NCBI GenBank assembly: GCA_040268355.1 | Contig: JAWRIT010000025.1 | Coordinates: forward strand, 1-23,945 | Direction of reading: 5' to 3' | Length of the DNA stretch: 23,945 nucleotides | Source: UBA1367 sp040268355 | Lineage (GTDB): Bacteria; Actinomycetota; Coriobacteriia; Coriobacteriales; Atopobiaceae | Shown here: piece by piece, positions 6,511-13,083 of the stretch | Position numbering within the stretch: position 1 is the stretch's first letter | Layout of the letters: each line of letters starts with the position of its first letter | Program-made: the position numbers and the translations under genes | The notes under the pieces: generated by a model | Database searches by the model: none | Seen by the model: only the letters and a program-made list of their open reading frames with translations | What the model was told of the DNA's origin: nothing

Positions 6511-8148
6511 TCACGGGCGCGCGATCTCCTCGAGGAAGGCCGCGCCGTAGCGCCTGAGCTTGACCTGCCCCACGCCGGACACCTCCAGCAGCTGCTCGGG
6601 CGTGTGCGGGCGCTCGCGCACCATCGCCCGGAGGGTCCGGTCGGAGAAGACCACGTAGGGCGGCACCTGAGCCTTATCGGCGAGCGACTTGCGCAGCACG
6701 CGCAGCCGCTGGAAGAGCTCCTCGTCCGGCACGCCACGCGCCCCGGCGCCCGCGTCCGGCTCGGCTGGCCCTGGCGCCACCGGGGACGGTGCCACCGGTG
6801 ATGCCTGCGGTCTTGTCGGCCGCGCCTGTGGATCCCGCGCACCAGGTGCCGCCGACGACACCCGCTCCCGAGCGGCCGACAGGAAGCGCTCGGGCGTCTC
6901 TCCCGCGCAGACCGAGCAGCCGCCGCAGCCGTCCGCAGGGACTGCCAACCGTTGCCCGAAGTAGCGCAGCACCCGCGCCCGCAGGCAGCTCGTGCTCATG
7001 GCGTAGCCGATCATGTCGCCCAACAGCCGCTCGCGATGCGCGCGCAGGGCACGTGCCCGCTCGGGCGGCGTACCCTCGGCGAACGCGGTGTGCTCGATGA
7101 AGTAGTGACAGGTGCGGATGTCCCCCTTGCTCCAGAGCAGGTAGCAGGCCGCTGGTTCGCCATCGCGCCCGGCACGGCCCGCCTCCTGGTAGTACTCCTC
7201 GAGCGTCTGCGGCATGCCGCAGTTGATCACATAGCGGACGTTGGACTTGTCGATGCCCATGCCAAAGGCGTTGGTCGCCACCATCACCTGCACGTCATCG
7301 TTCACGAAGGCCGTCTGCGCCTGCGTGCGCGCGGTGTCGGTCATGCCCGCGTGGTAGGCCGCCGCCCTGACGCCCGCCTCGCGCAGCTGCTCGGCGATCT
7401 GGTCGACCTTCTTGCGCGTGGTGGCGTAGACGATGCCCGTCTCGTCGGGATGCGCGAGCACGTAGGCGCAGGTCCACTGCTCGCGTCGCTTGGGCGTGAG
7501 CTCGAAGGAGGCCAGCGTGAGGTTGGGCCGGTCAAAGCCGCTCACCACGACCTCGGGACGGCGCAGGTCGAGCAGCTCGCGCACGTCCTCCTGCACGCGC
7601 GTGGTCGCCGTGGCCGTGAGCGCGGCCACGCACGGACGCTGCGGCAGCGACGCGACGAAGTCGGCGATGCCCTGGTAGGCGGGCCTGAAGTCGTTGCCCC
7701 ACTGGCTCACGCAGTGGGCCTCGTCGACGGCGACGAGCGGCACGCCGACCTTCGCGGCAAAGGCGCGGAACTCCGGGTCGCCAAGACGCTCGGGCGCCAC
7801 GTACATGAGGTCGTACCAGCCCGCGAGCGCACGGCGCAGCACCTCTGGGCGCACCTGGGGCTTGAGGCTGGAGTTGTAGAACGAGCCGCGAATGCCCGCC
7901 TCCTTGAGGGCGCGCACCTGGTCGGCCATGAGCGAGATGAGCGGAGAGACCACCAGCGTGAGCCCGCCCATGATGACGGCGGGCACCTGATAGCAGACGG
8001 ACTTGCCCGCGCCGGTCGGCATGACGGCCAGCGTATCGCGTCCGGCGAGCACCGCCTCGATGACGCGCTCCTGCCCGGGGCGAAACGCGCGGTAGCCGAA
8101 GTGCTCCGCCAGGGCGGCCCGTGCGTCTTCCATGCTTGGTCGCGCCAT
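6511..8148 (-). CDS. recQ: ATP-dependent DNA helicase RecQ (no winged-helix domain)
   Basis: The 545-residue enzyme is a 3'-5' superfamily-2 helicase acting in recombination and repair. It shows Walker A PTGAGKS (44-50), DEAH (142-145) followed by the RecQ aromatic-rich loop CVSQWGNDFRP, motif III LTATAT, motif V ATNAFGMGIDK (291-301) and motif VI QEAGRAGRDG (321-330). The zinc-binding Cys set is present (Cys388, 408, 411, 414). A Pro/Ala-rich linker (about 425-473) then leads to a C-terminal HRDC domain (about 474-545). The winged-helix part of the RQC domain, which normally lies between zinc site and HRDC, is not visible; E. coli RecQ is about 610 residues. The ATG at 8148 has GGGGAGGG at good spacing. 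It is divergent from the EamA gene, and their candidate -10 hexamers overlap (TACCAT 8194-8189 on minus, TATCCT 8193-8198 on plus). Confidence 0.92.
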   Translation of the reverse strand: MARPSMEDARAALAEHFGYRAFRPGQERVIEAVLAGRDTLAVMPTGAGKSVCYQVPAVIMGGLTLVVSPLISLMADQVRALKEAGIRGSFYNSSLKPQVRPEVLRRALAGWYDLMYVAPERLGDPEFRAFAAKVGVPLVAVDEAHCVSQWGNDFRPAYQGIADFVASLPQRPCVAALTATATTRVQEDVRELLDLRRPEVVVSGFDRPNLTLASFELTPKRREQWTCAYVLAHPDETGIVYATTRKKVDQIAEQLREAGVRAAAYHAGMTDTARTQAQTAFVNDDVQVMVATNAFGMGIDKSNVRYVINCGMPQTLEEYYQEAGRAGRDGEPAACYLLWSKGDIRTCHYFIEHTAFAEGTPPERARALRAHRERLLGDMIGYAMSTSCLRARVLRYFGQRLAVPADGCGGCSVCAGETPERFLSAARERVSSAAPGARDPQARPTRPQASPVAPSPVAPGPAEPDAGAGARGVPDEELFQRLRVLRKSLADKAQVPPYVVFSDRTLRAMVRERPHTPEQLLEVSGVGQVKLRRYGAAFLEEIARP

Positions 8149-8302
8149 GCCACCCTCCCCTCGCCACGCCTCACCCGTCGCCACGCTGATGGTATCCTTC
8201 TGTGGTGCCGCTCGCATGCGGTGACACCCGTCCGCACGCGGTGCCGCCGCACCGAAAGGCCACGACACCAGACAGCCCCTGACTCTACACCAAGGAACGC
8301 CC

Positions 8303-9187
8303 GTGACGAGCTCCCGCACCACCCACATCCTTGCCGCCGGCCTCGCGTGCTTGCTGTGGAGCGGATCGGTCATTGCCTCGAAGCTGAGCTACGACACGCT
8401 CGCCCCCATGTCCTTGGGCATCATCCGCTTCTCGCTGGCCACGGTCGCGTTCTTTCTCATCTGCTGGGCCGTCGGCGAACGCGAGGTGCCCGACGCGCGT
8501 GGCATGGCCGCCATCGCGCTCACGGGCATCCTGGGCACCACGCTCTACTTTGCGGGGGAGAACTACGGCGTGTCCATGCTGCCCGCATCGACCTCTTCGC
8601 TCATCGTGGGGTCCTTTCCCGCTATGGCCCTGGTGCTGGAGTGGGGCATCGATCGCGCCCGCCCGCGCCCGCTCAAGACGACGGGCGTCGTGCTCGCCTT
8701 TCTGGGCGTGGCGGTGCTCGCCCTCACCGAGAGCGCCGAGGGCGGCTCCGACGTCGTGCTGGGGAGCCTCACGCTGCTGTTCGGCGGCCTGTGCTGGGCC
8801 CTCTACAACTTTGCGATGCGCCTGGTGATCGGCCGCTACTCCACGCTCGTCATCACAACCTGGCAGACGCTCTTCGGGGCGCTGGGGTTCGTCCCCCTCC
8901 TGCTGCTCGAGGGACTTCCCTCCGAGCCACCCTCCCCCACCACCTGGGCGTCGCTCGCCTACCTGGTCATCGGCTGCACCGTGGTGGGATTCGTGCTCTA
9001 CAACTGGGCGCTCGAGGAGCTTGAGCCCAGCACGGCCACCTCGCTCTCCAACCTCATCCCGGTCTTCGGGCTGGTCCTCTCGGCCCTTATCCTGGGAGAG
9101 CAGATCAGCCTGCAGCAGCTGGTGGGCGGGGCCATCGTGGTGGCGGGCATCGTGCTCTCCACGCGAGAGGAGAAGCGGGATGCGTAA
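8303..9187 (+). CDS. EamA/DMT-family transporter
   Basis: This 294-residue membrane protein has ten predicted hydrophobic segments arranged as two homologous EamA halves (about residues 8-140 and 150-288). Both halves have the features of drug/metabolite transporters: LLWSGSVIASK near the N-terminus, and GLCWALYNFAMR opening the second half, with LSNLIPVFGLVLSALILGE near the end. Members export amino acids or other metabolites; the substrate cannot be read from sequence. The GTG start at 8303 is preceded by AAGGAA. The 3' end overlaps the start of the next gene by eight bases, so the two are co-transcribed. Confidence 0.9.
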   Translation: MTSSRTTHILAAGLACLLWSGSVIASKLSYDTLAPMSLGIIRFSLATVAFFLICWAVGEREVPDARGMAAIALTGILGTTLYFAGENYGVSMLPASTSSLIVGSFPAMALVLEWGIDRARPRPLKTTGVVLAFLGVAVLALTESAEGGSDVVLGSLTLLFGGLCWALYNFAMRLVIGRYSTLVITTWQTLFGALGFVPLLLLEGLPSEPPSPTTWASLAYLVIGCTVVGFVLYNWALEELEPSTATSLSNLIPVFGLVLSALILGEQISLQQLVGGAIVVAGIVLSTREEKRDA

Positions 9188-9959
9188 GCTCACCCCCGTG
9201 AGGACGGACGGCATCGCCGCCCTCGAACGTAGGACCTTCGAGGGTCTGGGCTGCGTCGAGCAGGGCATCGTGGTGCTGCACGGGGCGTCGTCGTGGGACT
9301 CCCGCACGGGATCCATCGAGCTCCCGACGGATGCGGGACCATGCACGGTGCCTCTCTCCCATGACGAGCGCGAGGCGCCCTATGCGGTGGGACCAGATGG
9401 GAAAGAGCGTCGCGACCTGCTGCTCAGCCTGACCGACGAGGGAGACTACCTCTGCTGCGCGTGGGCGCGCGTGAGCGCGGAGTCGCCACTCGTGGGAGTG
9501 GGCGTGGACCTCTGTGGGGTGGCGCACTTTCGCAAGCGGACGCCACCGGCAAAGCGGGACCTCTCGCTGCTGCTGTTCACCGAGCGAGAGCGGGAGCTGA
9601 TCGGGCAGCTGAGCCCGGAGCCGGACGCGCTGGCGCAGACCGGGACGGATGCGGACGAGACCGCTGCCGACGACGCCGAGGCCTATGCCAAGGCGGTGCT
9701 CTTCGGCGCCAAGGAGGCCGCCTTCAAGGCGACCTCCGCACCTCTGCGCCGGTGGTACGAGCACCATGACGAGCGGCTGCGCTATGAGGTTCGTCACTTC
9801 GTGATGGAGGAGCCCACGACGGAGCGGGGAACGGGGCGCAACGGGGCGGCGCAGGCCGCGATGGACGCCATGGGCATCACGCGCATCGCCGTGCAGCACA
9901 CCTGCGTCGAGGGCATGGCGCTCGTCACCGCCGTGGCGCTCGGTACACAAAGCGTGTGA
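9180..9959 (+). CDS. 4'-phosphopantetheinyl transferase superfamily protein
   Basis: The 259-residue protein resembles Sfp/EntD-type transferases, which move phosphopantetheine from CoA to a carrier-protein serine. The two diagnostic magnesium and CoA motifs are visible: GVGVDLCGVAHF (residues 106-117, Asp110) and the helix LFGAKEAAFKA (174-184). In front of them, SLTDEGDYLCCAW occupies the place of the usual SxSHxxxY segment, so the common His is replaced. An acidic, low-complexity stretch (about 145-168) separates the motifs and is longer than normal. The ATG at 9180 has AGGAG seven bases upstream and lies inside the end of the EamA gene. No carrier protein, NRPS or PKS gene is nearby, so its target, perhaps the fatty-acid ACP, is unknown. 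Confidence 0.8.
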   Translation: MRKLTPVRTDGIAALERRTFEGLGCVEQGIVVLHGASSWDSRTGSIELPTDAGPCTVPLSHDEREAPYAVGPDGKERRDLLLSLTDEGDYLCCAWARVSAESPLVGVGVDLCGVAHFRKRTPPAKRDLSLLLFTERERELIGQLSPEPDALAQTGTDADETAADDAEAYAKAVLFGAKEAAFKATSAPLRRWYEHHDERLRYEVRHFVMEEPTTERGTGRNGAAQAAMDAMGITRIAVQHTCVEGMALVTAVALGTQSV

Positions 9960-9969
9960 GGTGGCCGTA

Positions 9970-10386
9970 CTACGCGCGCTCCTCTGACTCGGCGTCGCGC
10001 AGCTCGTCTTCGAGGGCAGCGAACTCCTCGGGAACGGCATCGGGCGCACAGCCGAAGGCCTCGGCCACCGCCTGCGCCTGGTCCCAGCGCAGCTCGGCCT
10101 TGCCCGCGTCCCCGGCGTCGTCGTAGGCGTCGCCCACCTTGTCGAGCGCGTAGGAGACGTAGCTCGCGATCGAGTCGCCCATGCCCGAGAGCAGCATCAT
10201 GGTGACGAGCGAATCCGGCGAGAGGTTCATGGCGGTCTCGGGGTCGAGGTCGAGCAGGGCGGCGACGCTGTCCTCAATCTCCTGGGGAGCCTCGCTGTCC
10301 TTCTCGAGCAGCGCCTGACGAAGCGCCGCCGTCACGACCTCGACGAACCGAGCGATGATCTCAAGCAGGTAGTCGCGATGCAGCAT
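9970..10386 (-). CDS. Small acidic helical protein, possibly DUF6483-like
   Basis: This 138-residue protein is acidic and appears all-helical, without signal or membrane segments. It opens with HRDYLLEIIARFVEVVTAALRQAL and has a C-terminal half resembling a TPR-like helical pair (GDAYDDAGDAGKAELRWDQAQAVAEAFG). The opening helix and overall size remind me of the uncharacterised DUF6483 family, but I cannot confirm that. The ATG at 10386 has AAAGGAGG at ideal spacing. It is probably transcribed alone from an extended -10 at 10415-10423. It converges tail to tail with the transferase gene, only 10 bases apart. The duplicated 43-bp repeat lies between it and ruvB. Confidence 0.75.
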   Translation of the reverse strand: MLHRDYLLEIIARFVEVVTAALRQALLEKDSEAPQEIEDSVAALLDLDPETAMNLSPDSLVTMMLLSGMGDSIASYVSYALDKVGDAYDDAGDAGKAELRWDQAQAVAEAFGCAPDAVPEEFAALEDELRDAESEERA

Positions 10387-10414
10387 GGGTCCTCCTTTGG
10401 GGCACAACCACCCC

Positions 10415-10423
10415 AGTGTAGCA
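10415..10423 (-). promoter_or_regulatory. Extended -10 element upstream of the acidic-protein gene
   Basis: On the minus strand, TGC directly precedes TACACT (10420-10415), an extended -10 arrangement, 28 bases upstream of the ATG at 10386. No clear -35 is present, as is usual for extended -10 promoters. Confidence 0.38.
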
Positions 10424-10480
10424 ATCCCTGTGCAGGCCGCCCAGCCCGGAGAACGTGCGCGCCTGAAGCGTCCGTGAGGC

Positions 10481-10582
10481 GTGGCCCCACGGCCCTCGCG
10501 CCCCAGGTGAGCACCGGCACCGCACTCGCTCCCGTCCAAGTGGCCCTACGGCCCTCGCGCCCCAGGTGAGCACCGGCACCGC
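10481..10582. repeat. Two copies of a 43-bp direct repeat
   Basis: Bases 10481-10523 and 10540-10582 are identical except for one C/T difference near the 5' end (gtggccCca/gtggccTac), giving a 59-base period. Each unit contains short self-complementary pieces (GGCC-4 nt-GGCC and GGTG-AG-CACC). The repeat fills most of the gap between the ruvB stop codon and the small acidic-protein gene and does not look coding. It may be a recent tandem duplication, an intergenic repeat element, or a paired protein-binding site. Confidence 0.85.
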
Positions 10583-10594
10583 CACGCGGGGCGT

Positions 10595-11689
10595 CTACCT
10601 CCGTGCCTCCTTCTGGGGCGGAGGGACGATGCCCAGGTGCTCGAAGGCGGCCGGGGTCGCCTGACGGCCCTGCGGCGTACGGATGATGAGGCCCTGCTGC
10701 AGCAGGTAGGGCTCGTAGACGTCCTCGAGCGTGGAAGGGTCCTCCCCCACGGCCGACGCGACCGTGGTCAACCCCACCGGACGGCCCCGGAAGGTGCGTG
10801 TCAGCGCCCCGAGGATCTTGACGTCCATCCAGTCGAGTCCCAGCTCGTCGATCTCAAAGAAGGAGAGCGCCTCCGCCGCCACCTCCCAGGAAATGCTTCC
10901 CTCGGCCTTGACCTGGGCATAGTCGCGCACGCGCTTGAGCAGGCGGTTCGCCAGGCGCGGCGTGCCACGCGAGCGCGAGGCGATCTCGGCGGCACCTTGG
11001 GCGTCGATCTCCACGCCCAGAATGGTGGCCGAGCGGGCCACGATGTGGGAGAGCTCGTCGGTCGAGTAGTAGTCGAGCCGGTAGGAGATGCCAAAGCGAT
11101 CGCGCAGCGGCCCGGTGAGCAACCCCGTGCGCGTGGTGGCCCCCACCAGCGTGAAGTGTGGGATGTCGAGGCGGATGGAGCGCGCCGCCGGCCCCTTGCC
11201 AATCACGATGTCGAGGAAGAAGTCCTCCATCGCGGGGTAGAGCACCTCCTCGACCTGATGGTTGAGACGGTGGATCTCGTCCACGAACAGAACGTCCCCC
11301 TCGCTCAGATTGGTGAGGATGGCGGCGAGGTCCCCCGTGCGCTCGATGGCGGGGCCGGAGGTCGTGTGCAGGCTGGCTCCCATCTCGTTGGCCACGATGC
11401 CCGCGAGCGTCGTCTTGCCCAGGCCCGGGGGACCCGAGAAGATCACGTGGTCAAGCGCCTCCGAACGGTCGCGAGCGGCCTGGATGAGCACGCGCAGGTT
11501 CTCCCGCACGCGCTCCTGGCCGCAGTAGTCGTCAAGCGACTTGGGCCGCAGCGTGCGGTCGACGTCGAGGTCGTCGCTGGTCAACTCGGCCGTGACGCTG
11601 CGCTGTCCCACCTGCTGGGGCGAGATGCCCGCTCCCCCGCGCGAGGTCGCGTCGTCGTCGAACAGGTCGTCGGTGGCGGCCTCCCACAT
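10595..11689 (-). CDS. ruvB: Holliday junction branch migration ATPase RuvB
   Basis: The 364-residue AAA+ motor drives branch migration of Holliday junctions together with RuvA. Visible motifs are Walker A GPPGLGKTT, Walker B LFVDEIHRL, sensor 1 LVGATTRTG, the arginine-finger region GPLRDRFG, and sensor 2 GTPRLANRLLKR. The C-terminal winged helix contains GRPVGLTTVASAVGED and ends RTPQGRQATPAAFEHLG. The N-terminal 35 residues are an acidic tail that is longer than in E. coli. The ATG at 11689 overlaps the ruvA stop (TGATG) and has GGGAGG upstream; a GTG one codon earlier is possible. It is the last gene of the ruvC-ruvA-ruvB operon. Confidence 0.98.
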   Translation of the reverse strand: MWEAATDDLFDDDATSRGGAGISPQQVGQRSVTAELTSDDLDVDRTLRPKSLDDYCGQERVRENLRVLIQAARDRSEALDHVIFSGPPGLGKTTLAGIVANEMGASLHTTSGPAIERTGDLAAILTNLSEGDVLFVDEIHRLNHQVEEVLYPAMEDFFLDIVIGKGPAARSIRLDIPHFTLVGATTRTGLLTGPLRDRFGISYRLDYYSTDELSHIVARSATILGVEIDAQGAAEIASRSRGTPRLANRLLKRVRDYAQVKAEGSISWEVAAEALSFFEIDELGLDWMDVKILGALTRTFRGRPVGLTTVASAVGEDPSTLEDVYEPYLLQQGLIIRTPQGRQATPAAFEHLGIVPPPQKEARR

Positions 11690-12318
11690 CACTGACCACC
11701 TCCCAGACGCTTGAGGGCGAACGAGAGCGCCTGCTCGATCGTGGTGGCCCCCGATGCCTCACAGCCTTCCAGCGCCAGCTCGGCCTCCTGTGGCGAGAAT
11801 CCCATGGAGAGCAGGGCGTCGCTCGCCTCCGCCACGAGCGACGGCGCGGCGGCGCTCGGTGCGTCCTCAAGCGACGGCTGCTCGAGGCCGACCAGGCCCC
11901 GCAACCAGGCATCGTTGGCGAAGACGCCCTCCAGCTCGACGAGCAGCCGCTGGCCCTTGCGCTTGCCAATGCCGGGGACCTGTGCCATGCGGCCCACGTC
12001 CTGCGTGGCGACCACCGTCGCCAGCTGGGCGGGGGCGAAGGTGGAGAGCACCGAGAGGGCGAGCTTGGGGCCGACGCCCGAGATGGCGACGAGCCGGTCG
12101 AAGAGCGCCCGCTCCTCCCTGGTCGAGAAGCCGTAGAGGTCCATGGCGTCCTCGCGCACGATGAGGCGCGTGAGCATGGTGACCCCCGCCGAGCCCACCT
12201 GCGGCAGCGACGCCGCCGTCGCGGACGACACGCCGAGCTCATAGCCCACGCCGCCCACGTCCATGACGACATGGGAGGGCATGACCTCGACGAGGCTCCC
12301 GGTCAACTGGACGATCAC
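11689..12318 (-). CDS. ruvA: Holliday junction binding protein RuvA
   Basis: The 209-residue protein binds four-way DNA junctions as a tetramer and loads RuvB. Domain I is an OB fold (IVQLTGSLVEVMPSHVVMDVGGVGYEL). Domain II has two helix-hairpin-helix motifs, ISGVGPKLAL (about 79-88) and VPGIGKRKGQRLLVEL (about 113-128). Domain III, the RuvB-binding three-helix bundle, is SDALLSMGFSPQEAELALEGC near the C-terminus, after a variable Ala/Pro/Ser linker. The start is a GTG that overlaps the ruvC stop codon by four bases (GTGA), with AGGAGG eight bases upstream. Length matches the family. Confidence 0.97.
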   Translation of the reverse strand: MIVQLTGSLVEVMPSHVVMDVGGVGYELGVSSATAASLPQVGSAGVTMLTRLIVREDAMDLYGFSTREERALFDRLVAISGVGPKLALSVLSTFAPAQLATVVATQDVGRMAQVPGIGKRKGQRLLVELEGVFANDAWLRGLVGLEQPSLEDAPSAAAPSLVAEASDALLSMGFSPQEAELALEGCEASGATTIEQALSFALKRLGGGQ

Positions 12319-12950
12319 GATGCGTTCCTCCTGTGTCTCTTCTCTTCTCCACGCATGCGCGCGACGTTGGCCGCGGTGGCGGCGGCCGTCACCTCGCGCG
12401 CCTCCTCCCGCGCGAGCTGGCGCTGCGCACGCTCCGCCTCGGCAATTTGGTCGTGCGCGCCTCGGCGCGAGAGCTCCTTGGTGCGGTTGAGGTTGGCGTG
12501 GCAGACGGCGGCCGCGAGCGCGTCGGCGGCATGGTCCGGGTGCGGGTCATGATCGAGCGCGAGCACCGTGCGCACCATGTAGATGACCTGGTGCTTGTCT
12601 GCGGCGCCGGTCCCCACCACCGCCTGCTTGATCTGCATTGGGGTGTACTCCCCCACGTCGAGCCCCGCCTGCGAGCAGGCCACGATCGCCGCGCCGCGCG
12701 CCTGCGCCGTGGCGAGCGCCGAGCGGGTGTTCTCGCCGAAGAAGATCTTCTCTATGGCCAGCTGCGTGGGGTGATAGGTCTCGATGGCGCGGGCGACCTC
12801 CAGGAAGATCTTGCCCAGGCGCTGGTCGATGGACTCTGAGGCCTTGGTGGTGACACAGCCGTAGGCGCGCGCACGACAGAGCGCACCGCGTGTCTCGACG
12901 ACGCCCCACCCCGTATGGGCGAGGCCCGGATCTATGCCAAGGATGATCAC
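12315..12950 (-). CDS. ruvC: Holliday junction endonuclease RuvC
   Basis: The 211-residue nuclease cuts Holliday junctions symmetrically. The RNase-H-like fold begins IILGIDPGLAHTGWG with catalytic Asp7. Glu67 follows in LAIEKIFFGEN, and the C-terminal metal site is HAADALA with His139 and Asp142, the His-type variant known from Thermus RuvC rather than the Asp-type of E. coli. The C-terminal 40 residues are a basic and acidic tail. The GTG at 12950 has GGGAGG four bases upstream and gives the normal N-terminus; a TTG seven codons earlier is unlikely. It is the first gene of ruvCAB, and a LexA operator lies about 55 bases upstream. Confidence 0.96.
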   Translation of the reverse strand: MIILGIDPGLAHTGWGVVETRGALCRARAYGCVTTKASESIDQRLGKIFLEVARAIETYHPTQLAIEKIFFGENTRSALATAQARGAAIVACSQAGLDVGEYTPMQIKQAVVGTGAADKHQVIYMVRTVLALDHDPHPDHAADALAAAVCHANLNRTKELSRRGAHDQIAEAERAQRQLAREEAREVTAAATAANVARMRGEEKRHRRNAS

Positions 12951-13004
12951 GCGGCCTCCCGCATGCCCCAAGAATCCCGGATGCCCCAGGATCCGACCTG
13001 TTCT

Positions 13005-13024
13005 CGAACTACCGTTCTATCCTA
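13005..13024 (-). promoter_or_regulatory. LexA/SOS operator and -10 of the ruvCAB operon
   Basis: GAAC-TACC-GTTC at 13006-13017 is a perfect match to the Gram-positive/actinobacterial SOS box GAAC-N4-GTTC, in the wider context CGAACTACCGTTCT. It lies directly downstream of TAGGAT (13024-13019 on minus), a likely -10, so bound LexA would cover the promoter. ruvC starts about 55 bases further on. ruv genes are known SOS genes in many bacteria, which supports the call. Confidence 0.8.
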
Positions 13025-13083
13025 GCACACCGTTGCCGTGGGGAATGGTCGCGCGAGAGACCTGTGCCGGATGGGACGGGCTG

